NCBI RefSeq assembly: GCF_021650975.2
Contig: NZ_CP091285.1
Span: 4,092,001-4,156,000, forward strand
Origin: Flavobacterium jumunjinense
Lineage (GTDB): Bacteria; Bacteroidota; Bacteroidia; Flavobacteriales; Flavobacteriaceae
Reading direction: 5' to 3'
DNA: 64,000 nt
Each line of letters begins with the position of its first letter. The stretch's first letter is position 1. Below, in pieces: positions 35,869 through 43,219 of this stretch. The position numbers and the translations under genes are program-made. The notes under the pieces are model-generated. The model was not told where the DNA came from and made no database searches. It saw nothing but the letters and a program-made list of their open reading frames with translations.

Positions 35869-37449
35869 ATGAGAAAAACATTTTTAGTAATAAGTTTTAC
35901 ATTACTCACATTAACAGGTATATTAACATATGTAAATTGGAAATTTAGCTTCCTATTATTCATATTAATTCCATTAATATTAATGGGATTATATGATATG
36001 TATTTTGCTGATAGAACCATTAGAAGAAATTTCCCATTATTAGGAAGAATGCGATATCTACTTACTGCTATTGGTCCAGAAATGCGTCAGTATTTTATTG
36101 AAACTGATACAGAAGGTAAACCTTTTAATCGTTTACAACGAAATATTGTATATCATCGAAGTAAAAAAGAGAATGACACAATGCCTTTTGGGACTCAACT
36201 TGACGTTTATAAAGATGGTTATGAATGGATTAATCATAGTATTCGTTCCATTTCTTTTTCTGATATTGAAAAAAATCCAAAAGTTCAAATTGGGTCTTCT
36301 CAATGTAAAAAACCATACGGAGCCAGCTTGTTTAACATTAGTGCAATGAGTTTCGGTTCATTGAGTAAAAATGCCATTTTAGCACTAAATAATGGTGCAA
36401 AACAAGGTGGCTTTTTTCACAATACAGGTGAAGGTGGACTTTCTCCCTATCATTTACAAGGGGGTGATGTAGTTTGGAATATTGGTACTGGCTATTTTAG
36501 TTGCCGAAATAACGATGGTACTTTTAATGTGGATCAATTTGAAAAAAGAGCTATTCTTGACAATGTAAAAATGATTGAGATTAAATTCTCGCAAGGTGCA
36601 AAACCAGGACATGGTGGAATTTTGCCTAAAGAAAAAGTAACCGATGAAATTGCTGCTATTCGATTAGTTGATAAAGGAAATGATATTATCTCTCCTCCTA
36701 CACATTCGGCTTTTACTACTCCTTTAGAGCTCATGGATTTTGTGCGCCTACTACGTGAGAAATCGGGAGGAAAACCAATTGGAATGAAAATTTGTATTGG
36801 TAATAAATCTGAATTTATTTCTATATGTAAAGCTATGATTGAAACAAAGACTTACTTTGATTTTATTACTGTTGATGGTGGTGAAGGTGGAACTGGTGCT
36901 GCTCCACAAGAATATTCTGATCATGTAGGAATGCCTTTGCGTGATGCAATTGCTTTTGTTCACGATTGTTTAAAAGGTTTTGGAATTAAAGATCAAATAA
37001 AAATAATTGCAAGCGGTAAAGTTATTACTGGTTTTGATATTATTAGATGTTTATCATTAGGAGCTGACCTATGTAATTCGGCACGCGGAATGATGTTCGC
37101 ATTAGGTTGCATTCAAGCATTAGAATGCCACGCAAACACTTGCCCTACTGGTGTTGCTACACAAAACCCTAATTTAATGAAAGGTTTAATTCCAGAAGAT
37201 AAGAGCATTCGAGTAGCACGCTTTCAACATGAAACCGTAAAAAGTGCGATGGATTTAATGGCTTCTGCAGGTTTAGCACATCCAGATGATGTAACAAGAG
37301 ATGCTGTTACAACAAGAACTGATCGAAATAATGTAGAAACATTTGCACAAACTTTCCCTGAATTAGAAAACGGAAGTTTATTAAATGAAGCTACCGTTCC
37401 AAAGGCGTTTTTATATTTTTGGAAGAAGGCTACTTCATCAAAATTTTAA
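35869..37449 (+). CDS. membrane-anchored FMN-binding glutamate synthase family protein
   Basis: A 526-residue protein. Two N-terminal hydrophobic helices (about 3-22 and 24-44) anchor it. The rest is the FMN-binding alpha/beta barrel of glutamate synthase (GltB-like), with MSFGSLSKNAILALN, FHNTGEGGLSPYHL, KPGHGGILP and DGGEGGTGAAP. The 3Fe-4S cysteine pattern C-x5-C-x4-C appears in GCIQALECHANTCPTGVAT. The glutaminase domain of true GltB is absent. Substrate is unknown. In this operon it may handle an amino group or an electron-transfer step; inference only. Confidence 0.85.
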   Translation: MRKTFLVISFTLLTLTGILTYVNWKFSFLLFILIPLILMGLYDMYFADRTIRRNFPLLGRMRYLLTAIGPEMRQYFIETDTEGKPFNRLQRNIVYHRSKKENDTMPFGTQLDVYKDGYEWINHSIRSISFSDIEKNPKVQIGSSQCKKPYGASLFNISAMSFGSLSKNAILALNNGAKQGGFFHNTGEGGLSPYHLQGGDVVWNIGTGYFSCRNNDGTFNVDQFEKRAILDNVKMIEIKFSQGAKPGHGGILPKEKVTDEIAAIRLVDKGNDIISPPTHSAFTTPLELMDFVRLLREKSGGKPIGMKICIGNKSEFISICKAMIETKTYFDFITVDGGEGGTGAAPQEYSDHVGMPLRDAIAFVHDCLKGFGIKDQIKIIASGKVITGFDIIRCLSLGADLCNSARGMMFALGCIQALECHANTCPTGVATQNPNLMKGLIPEDKSIRVARFQHETVKSAMDLMASAGLAHPDDVTRDAVTTRTDRNNVETFAQTFPELENGSLLNEATVPKAFLYFWKKATSSKF

Positions 37450-37458
37450 ATACAAAAA

Positions 37459-37893
37459 ATGAGTAATTACTTTATAAAACAAGAAAAAATACGTTTCCAA
37501 CATGTTGATTATGCTGGTATTGTATTCTATCCAAGATTTTTAGAAATGCTAAATTGTTTGGTAGAAGATTGGTTTGAAGAGGCTTTAGACCGACCATTTT
37601 CTAAAATGCATGAAACCAATGGTATTCCAACAGTGGATTTAAAAGTGCAATTTAAAAAAGCAGCACGTTTAGGAGAAATATTGACTAAAAAACTTTGGGT
37701 TAAAAACCTTGGAGGTGCTTCTGTACTTTGTGGATTTCTATTTGAAGATGAAAATGGAAAAACATGCCTTGAAGGTGAAGTTACTTTAGTAAACGTCGCT
37801 TTTACGGAAGATAGAAACACTATTAAAGCCGAACCTTTTAATGAGGAAATGAAGAATAAAATAAAAAATTACGAATTACGAATTACGGATTAA
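37459..37893 (+). CDS. 4HBT-family acyl-CoA thioesterase
   Basis: A 144-residue hot-dog-fold protein with the family opening FQHVDYAGIVFYPRFLEMLN, including the catalytic Asp of 4-hydroxybenzoyl-CoA thioesterases at residue 17. It should release CoA from the hydroxylated aromatic thioester. It lies 9 nt after the glutamate-synthase-like gene. The last eight residues (NYELRITD) are encoded by a copy of the simple repeat, and the stop codon lies inside that repeat. The repeat therefore appears to have replaced the native end of the gene. Confidence 0.85.
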   Translation: MSNYFIKQEKIRFQHVDYAGIVFYPRFLEMLNCLVEDWFEEALDRPFSKMHETNGIPTVDLKVQFKKAARLGEILTKKLWVKNLGGASVLCGFLFEDENGKTCLEGEVTLVNVAFTEDRNTIKAEPFNEEMKNKIKNYELRITD

Positions 37894-37940
37894 TTCTAAT
37901 TTCGTTTTCAAATCATAATTCATAATTATTAATTCATAAT
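37864..37940. repeat. simple repeat at the thioesterase 3' end
   Basis: Units AATTACGAATTACGGATTA followed by ATAATTCATAATT, of the same kind as at 12880-13080 and 33140-33650. It overlaps the last codons of the thioesterase. Confidence 0.6.
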
Positions 37941-37948
37941 TGAGTATA

Positions 37949-38929
37949 ATGGAATTTAAAAAATTTAAAGCAGCAACCGTACAAACGTCGCCCGTTTTTC
38001 TAAACGTTGAGAAAACAATAGACAAAGCTATTTCATTTGTAAAAGAAGCCGCTAATAATGGAGCAAGGCTTATCGCTTTTCCAGAAGTTTTTGTAGCTGG
38101 CTACCCCTATTGGAACTGGATTATGACACCTGTACAAGGTAGTAAATGGTATGAAGAATTATACAAGGCTTCAGTAGATGTTGCTGGTCCAGATATTAAA
38201 AGACTTTGCCAAGCTGCAAAAGACAACGATATTCAAATTGTAATTGGTATTAACGAACGTGGTAAAAGCTACGGTGAAATTTACAATACCAATTTAATTA
38301 TTGATAATAAAGGAGTTATCATTGGAAAACACAGAAAATTGGTGCCCACTTGGGCTGAAAAGTTAACGTGGTCTTCTGGAGACGGTTCGTCTTTAAAAGT
38401 ATACGACACAGAAGTGGGACCAATTGGTACTTTAGCTTGTGGCGAAAACACAAATACTTTGGCACGCTATACGTTACTAACGCAAGGTGAGTTGATTCAT
38501 ATTGCTAATTATATTTCGCTTCCTGTTGCTCCAGCGGATTATAATATGGCGGAAGCTATTAAAATTCGTGCTGCTGCACATTCTTTTGAAGGCAAATTAT
38601 TTACGATAGTTTCTTGTTCTACTATTTCTCAAGAAATTATGGATGCATTGAAACCCGATGTTCCCAATGTGGAGGAATTACTAACACGTAAAAACTCGGC
38701 TTTTTCTGGGTTTATTGGTCCAAATGGGGCTGTTATTGGCGAACCTTTAATTGATGATGAAGGAATGATTTATGCAGATATTGATTTAGCAAAATGTATT
38801 CAACCGAAACAAATGCATGATATTTTAGGACATTACAATCGTTTTGATATTTTCGATTTACGAGTGAATATTGCTCCTACAAAAAATATTACCTTTATAA
38901 ATAATCATGAAGAATTTAATAAAAGGTGA
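37949..38929 (+). CDS. nitrilase (carbon-nitrogen hydrolase family)
   Basis: Start at the ATG 37949, not the TTG nine bases earlier. The 326-residue product has the Glu-Lys-Cys triad regions of the nitrilase superfamily: FPEVFVAGYPYW (Glu), GKHRKLVPTWAEKLTW (Lys) and LACGENTNTLARY (Cys). The CGENTN form points to true nitrilases rather than amidases. It would convert a nitrile to an acid and ammonia, or hydrolyse a related C-N bond. Its place in an aromatic degradation operon suggests it feeds an aromatic acid in, or deals with a nitrogenous intermediate. The substrate is unknown. Confidence 0.88.
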   Translation: MEFKKFKAATVQTSPVFLNVEKTIDKAISFVKEAANNGARLIAFPEVFVAGYPYWNWIMTPVQGSKWYEELYKASVDVAGPDIKRLCQAAKDNDIQIVIGINERGKSYGEIYNTNLIIDNKGVIIGKHRKLVPTWAEKLTWSSGDGSSLKVYDTEVGPIGTLACGENTNTLARYTLLTQGELIHIANYISLPVAPADYNMAEAIKIRAAAHSFEGKLFTIVSCSTISQEIMDALKPDVPNVEELLTRKNSAFSGFIGPNGAVIGEPLIDDEGMIYADIDLAKCIQPKQMHDILGHYNRFDIFDLRVNIAPTKNITFINNHEEFNKR

Positions 38930-38938
38930 ATCTTACTT

Positions 38939-38973
38939 TATCTCCAACAGAGTTTAGAACTCTGTTGGAGATA
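38939..38973. repeat. REP hairpin next to the RAYT gene
   Basis: A perfect 14-bp inverted repeat (TATCTCCAACAGAG against CTCTGTTGGAGATA) with a 7-nt loop, between the nitrilase stop and the RAYT start. There is no T tract. This is the expected substrate type of REP-associated tyrosine transposases. Confidence 0.75.
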
Positions 38974-38989
38974 ACACAATAAAAAACAA

Positions 38990-39607
38990 ATGAAAAATCA
39001 CAAACCAATACCTCTTGAAAAAGGAAATTATTATCACATATATAATCGTGGTAATAATAGTATTGATGTTTTTTACGATAAAGAAAGTTATCTTCATTTT
39101 TTACGATTATATGACAAATATATTTCACCTATTGCTGATACTTATGCTTGGTGTTTGTTGAAAAATCATTTCCATTTTTTGGTTTACACAAAATTGGATA
39201 ACGAGATTGAATATTCAAAGCTAGAATATTCAACTGTTGAATACCCTAAAATTTTAGATCCATCTAAACAATTTGGACACTTTTTCAACGCTTACACACA
39301 AGCAATTAATAAAAAATTTAATCGGACAGGTTCATTATTTGAAAGACCATTTGAACGTAAATTAGTAACTTCCGATAAATATTTACAAAATTTAATTTAT
39401 TACATACATAATAATCCTGTTCATCATGGGTTTACAAAAAACATAAATCTATATCCTTGGTCTTCTTATCAAACAATAATTTCTGACAAACCAACTAAAT
39501 TAAAAAGAGAAGACGTGATACAGTTTTATCAGAATAAAGAAAATTTTATAGAATATCATAATTCAGAACAAAACTTACAAGAAATCAATACCTTTATTAT
39601 TGAATAA
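38990..39607 (+). CDS. REP-associated tyrosine transposase (RAYT, IS200-like)
   Basis: A 205-residue Y1 transposase. The HUH motif is H60-F-H62 in LKNHFHFLVY, and the tyrosine region is LIYYIHNNPVHHG (about 135-147). RTGSLFERPFERK (112-124) is also typical. A low-complexity insert EIEYSKLEYSTVEYPK lies at 72-87. Such proteins cut single-stranded REP hairpins. One hairpin lies 16 nt upstream, and several families of similar hairpins form the clusters at 10.6-11.75 and 28.6-29.5 kb. It sits inside the catabolic operon in the same direction and ends 10 nt before the next gene. Confidence 0.9.
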   Translation: MKNHKPIPLEKGNYYHIYNRGNNSIDVFYDKESYLHFLRLYDKYISPIADTYAWCLLKNHFHFLVYTKLDNEIEYSKLEYSTVEYPKILDPSKQFGHFFNAYTQAINKKFNRTGSLFERPFERKLVTSDKYLQNLIYYIHNNPVHHGFTKNINLYPWSSYQTIISDKPTKLKREDVIQFYQNKENFIEYHNSEQNLQEINTFIIE

Positions 39608-39617
39608 ATACAACAAC

Positions 39618-40730
39618 ATGAACGAAAACCAATCAGACGAACAATACGGAAGAGCAAGAGTTCAAACCACACCCGAACTGGAAGCTTATTACAAAGAATT
39701 AGAGTCATTAGGAGCTGGTGCGCTTTGGACTGTAGCTAACGACATTGAACCATGGGAACCCAAACCGTCTTCTATTCCAATGCTTTGGAAATATGACGAT
39801 TTGCGATCTTTAGTTTTAAAATCATCTGAATTAGTTACACCAGAACAAGCTGGTAGACGTGTGGTTTATTTGGTAAACGATAAACGAAAAGATGTTTCTG
39901 CTGCTGTTGGTTGGTTGTACACCGGAATTCAAGTGACCCGTCCAGGGGAATTTACTTCGGCACACCGACACAAAGCTTCTGCCCTTCGTTTCATTATGGA
40001 AGGTTCTGGTGGATATACTGTTGTAGACGGAAATAAAATAATGCTTGAAGTGAATGATTTTGTGATTACACCCAATTCTACTTGGCACGAACACGGTGTT
40101 GAAGAAAGTGGAAAAACATGTATTTGGCAAGATGGTTTAGATATTCCATTGATAAATGCTTTAGAAGCAAATGATTATGCTGTTTTTGATGGCACACAAC
40201 CATTGGTTAAACCAATTAATTATTCGCCATTATCTTACGGTGGAGCTGGTGTAGTTCCTGCAGATGTGGTTTGGGACAAACCCTACTCGCCTCTTTTTAA
40301 ATATTCGTGGTCTAAAGTTTATCCAGCATTATTAGAAGCTGCAAAAGTAAATGAAGGTTCTCCTTATGATGGAATAATCATGCAATACTCAAATCCACTT
40401 TCTGGCGGACATGTAATGCAAACTATGGGTGCTTCCATTCAATTATTACGTCCTAGCGAACATACAAAAGCACACAAACACACCGGTTCATTTGTGTATC
40501 AATGTGCGAAAGGAAAAGGATACTCTATCATTGATGGAAAACGTTTTGATTGGAAAGAAAGAGATATTTTTTGTGTTCCATCTTGGATGAATCACGAACA
40601 CGTGAACCTATCTGATACGGAAGATGCTGTATTATTTTCATTTAATGATTTACCTGTAATGGAAAAATTAGGTTTATACCAAGAACAAGCTTATATTGAA
40701 AATAATGGATATCAAGAAAAAAGAGAATAG
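39618..40730 (+). CDS. gentisate 1,2-dioxygenase-like bicupin
   Basis: Start at the ATG 39618; the TTG 18 nt upstream overlaps the RAYT gene. The 370-residue product has two cupin domains. The first carries H116-R-H118 (TSAHRHKASALRFIMEG) and H157/H159 (TWHEHG), the iron ligands expected in gentisate dioxygenase. The second has KAHKHTGSFVYQC. The opening ELESLGAGALWTV and the stretch IEPWEPKPSSIPMLWKYD are also typical of this enzyme. It should open the ring of gentisate or of 5-hydroxyanthranilate between C1 and C2. Gentisate is the better-supported choice from similarity. Confidence 0.88.
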   Translation: MNENQSDEQYGRARVQTTPELEAYYKELESLGAGALWTVANDIEPWEPKPSSIPMLWKYDDLRSLVLKSSELVTPEQAGRRVVYLVNDKRKDVSAAVGWLYTGIQVTRPGEFTSAHRHKASALRFIMEGSGGYTVVDGNKIMLEVNDFVITPNSTWHEHGVEESGKTCIWQDGLDIPLINALEANDYAVFDGTQPLVKPINYSPLSYGGAGVVPADVVWDKPYSPLFKYSWSKVYPALLEAAKVNEGSPYDGIIMQYSNPLSGGHVMQTMGASIQLLRPSEHTKAHKHTGSFVYQCAKGKGYSIIDGKRFDWKERDIFCVPSWMNHEHVNLSDTEDAVLFSFNDLPVMEKLGLYQEQAYIENNGYQEKRE

Positions 40731-40827
40731 AAGAAAGAGGAAAGACTCAAAAAATATAATTTATAACTCTTAACTTTAAAAAACAGTTTGCTACTTTTTT
40801 AACTTAGCAACTTTGAAACTTAAAAAA

Positions 40828-41736
40828 ATGAAACTACTTACGTACAAAACAGAAACTTCAGAACCTCGCTTAGGATTTATTCATAACAAACAAGTTATTG
40901 ACATGGAAGACTTTGGAGATGTATCCAATTTTCCATTACCCAATGATATGTTAGAATTAATTGATATGGGTTTTGATATTATTTCTGAAATAAATGATTT
41001 AATTGAAGATACTACAGATAAGCAATTGGCTCAAATTAGCTATGCAATGGAAGACATCACTCTCTTAGCACCTATTCCTTATCCTAGGAAAAACATTATC
41101 GGAATTGGATTAAATTATACAGAACATGTTGCTGAAAGTGCTAGAACTTTAGATACTGCTAATAGTTTACCACAACAACCTGTTATTTTCTCGAAACCAC
41201 CTACAGCAGTTACTGCTACAAACACTGAGATTGTATTAAACAGAAAATTGACCAACCAATTAGATTGGGAAGTAGAATTAGCTGTTGTAATGGGTAAAAA
41301 AGGTAAATATGTACCAAAAGCAGAAGCTATGGACTATGTTTTCGGCTATACTGTAATTAATGATGTTTCTGCAAGAGATTGCCGTCGTTCTGGACAATGG
41401 ATTGTTTCTAAAGGACAAGATACTTTTGCACCAATGGGACCAATTATCATTACGAAAGATGAAATTGAAAATCCACATGACTTAAATTTATCTTTAAAAG
41501 TAAATGGTATTGAAAAACAAAACTCAAATACAAAGTTTATGCTATTCAATATTAATGATTTAGTAGAAGACTTAAGTACCGTTTTTACTTTAGAAGCTGG
41601 AGATATTATTGCAACAGGAACTCCAGCTGGTGTTGGAGCTGGTAGAGATCCGCAAGAGTGGTTAAAAGATGGTGATGTGGTTGAATGTACGGTTCAAAAC
41701 ATTGGAACAATTGTAAACACAGTTAAGGAAATTTAA
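40828..41736 (+). CDS. FAH-family hydrolase (fumarylpyruvate hydrolase-like)
   Basis: The ATG at 40828 is used rather than a TTG at 40813. The 302-residue product has the fumarylacetoacetate hydrolase fold: IGIGLNYTEHVAES (about 95-108), FSKPPTAVTA, DWEVELAVVMGKKGK with the metal-binding E-x-E pair, YTVINDVSARD and IATGTPAGVG. It should split fumarylpyruvate (or an isomer) into fumarate or maleate plus pyruvate, the last step of a gentisate route. It follows the dioxygenase in the same operon after about 97 nt. Confidence 0.88.
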   Translation: MKLLTYKTETSEPRLGFIHNKQVIDMEDFGDVSNFPLPNDMLELIDMGFDIISEINDLIEDTTDKQLAQISYAMEDITLLAPIPYPRKNIIGIGLNYTEHVAESARTLDTANSLPQQPVIFSKPPTAVTATNTEIVLNRKLTNQLDWEVELAVVMGKKGKYVPKAEAMDYVFGYTVINDVSARDCRRSGQWIVSKGQDTFAPMGPIIITKDEIENPHDLNLSLKVNGIEKQNSNTKFMLFNINDLVEDLSTVFTLEAGDIIATGTPAGVGAGRDPQEWLKDGDVVECTVQNIGTIVNTVKEI

Positions 41737-41745
41737 TATTCAATT

Positions 41746-42381
41746 TTGGAAGATCGATCAAAAATAGCTGTTTCTCTTTTTAATAAAAATGCAAATTTAT
41801 ATGAAGAAAAATATATGGACATCAGTCTGTATCATAAGTCTTTAGATTTATTTTGTGATACACTAAATAATAAAAATGCTAAATTATTAGAGGTAGCTTG
41901 TGGACCAGGAAATATTACCAGCTATTTGATTCGAAATGAGCCCGATTTTAAGATTTTAGGAACCGATTTAGCTCCAAACATGATTGAATTAGCAAAAGTT
42001 AATAATCCTACAGCTAACTTTCAATTATTAGATTGTAGAACTATCAGTAGTTTAGGTGCAAAATTTGATGGTATAATTTCTGGTTTTTGTTTACCTTATT
42101 TGTCAAAAGAAGAAGCTATTAAATTTATATTTGACTCTGCTACTCAATTAAACGAAAAAGGAGTGCTTTATATAAGTACTATGGAAGATTATAATTCAAA
42201 ATCGAACTATGTAAAAGGAAGTACTGGAGAGGAATTGTTTATGAATTATCATGAAGCAAGTTATTTAACGAATGCTTTAGAAATAAATAATTTTGAAATC
42301 ATTAGCATAGATAGAATTGAATACGAAACAATACCAAATGAAAAAACAGTCGATTTAATTATAATCGCGAGAAAAAAGTAA
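41746..42381 (+). CDS. SAM-dependent methyltransferase
   Basis: A 211-residue class I methyltransferase with motif I LLEVACGPGNITSYL (about 46-60) and GTDLAPNMIELAK. The start is a TTG at 41746; the next ATG (residue 24) would cut off the conserved FNKNANLYEEKYMD entry helix. It lies 9 nt after the hydrolase and 2 nt before the isomerase gene. The acceptor substrate is unknown. Methylation of an aromatic hydroxyl or a carboxylate is possible; it may also be unrelated to the pathway. Confidence 0.8.
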   Translation: MEDRSKIAVSLFNKNANLYEEKYMDISLYHKSLDLFCDTLNNKNAKLLEVACGPGNITSYLIRNEPDFKILGTDLAPNMIELAKVNNPTANFQLLDCRTISSLGAKFDGIISGFCLPYLSKEEAIKFIFDSATQLNEKGVLYISTMEDYNSKSNYVKGSTGEELFMNYHEASYLTNALEINNFEIISIDRIEYETIPNEKTVDLIIIARKK

Positions 42382-42383
42382 AT

Positions 42384-43133
42384 ATGAAAAAATACAGAAT
42401 AGGCCAAATTGTTCCATCATCTAACGTGACAATGGAAACTGAAATACCAGCAATATTTCGTTCAAGAGAAACAATCTTACCTGAGCGTTTTACATTTCAT
42501 AGCAGTAGAATGCGCATGAAAAAAGTAACCAAAGAAGAATTAGAAGCAATGGATGCCATGAGTTTAAAATGTGCACAAGAATTATCTGATGCGCATGTAG
42601 ATGTAATGGGTTATGCTTGTTTGGTAGCGATTATGAGTATGGGTCGTGGTTATCATTGTGTTTCTGAAGTAAATTTACATCAAGAAACGGTTGCAAATGA
42701 CTTCCCTACTCCTATTGTAACTTCTGCTGGAGCATTAATTAATGGTTTAAAAGTATTAGGGGCTAAGAAAATATCAATTATTACACCCTATATGCGTCCT
42801 TTAACCGACATGGTTGTAGATTATATTGAACACCAAGGAATTGAAGTGAAAGAAAGTATTGCACTTGAAATTCCAGATAATTTGGAAGTAGCAGCACAGA
42901 ATCCTTTAAATTTATTGGAAATATACAAACAATTAGATTTAACTGGAGTTGATGTTTTAGTGGTTTCTGCTTGTGTACAAATGCCATCATTGGAAGCAAT
43001 CGATCAAATTCAGAAAGAAATTGGAATTCCAGTTACTTCTGCCGCAGTTTGTACAACATACGAAATGATGAAAAAACTAGGAATTGAAGCTAAATCTGCT
43101 ATTGGTGGTGAATTGCTGAATGGAAAATATTAA
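42384..43133 (+). CDS. maleate isomerase-like protein (Asp/Glu racemase superfamily)
   Basis: A 249-residue protein with the two catalytic cysteines of maleate cis-trans isomerase in their usual contexts: VMGYACLVAIM (C79) and VVSACVQMPS (C197). The opening YRIGQIVPSSNVTMETEIP and GAKKISIITPY are also family features. It converts a cis double bond next to a carboxylate to trans without glutathione. In this operon it is well placed to isomerise maleylpyruvate to fumarylpyruvate, or maleate to fumarate. It is the last gene of the operon, followed by a strong terminator. Confidence 0.85.
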   Translation: MKKYRIGQIVPSSNVTMETEIPAIFRSRETILPERFTFHSSRMRMKKVTKEELEAMDAMSLKCAQELSDAHVDVMGYACLVAIMSMGRGYHCVSEVNLHQETVANDFPTPIVTSAGALINGLKVLGAKKISIITPYMRPLTDMVVDYIEHQGIEVKESIALEIPDNLEVAAQNPLNLLEIYKQLDLTGVDVLVVSACVQMPSLEAIDQIQKEIGIPVTSAAVCTTYEMMKKLGIEAKSAIGGELLNGKY

Positions 43134-43150
43134 ACAATTCTTCTTATAAA

Positions 43151-43198
43151 AAATGCTGCCTAAATAGAAGATATAATCCTTCTTTTTAGGCAGCATTT
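43151..43198. terminator. bidirectional terminator between convergent units
   Basis: A 14-bp perfect outer stem (43151-43164 with 43185-43198, AAATGCTGCCTAAA) encloses a second 5-bp stem. A-rich and T-rich flanks lie on both sides. It lies between the plus-strand operon end (43133) and the stop of the minus-strand gene (43220), so it can serve both. Confidence 0.88.
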
Positions 43199-43219
43199 CT
43201 AATTTTATAATAAGGTTTA

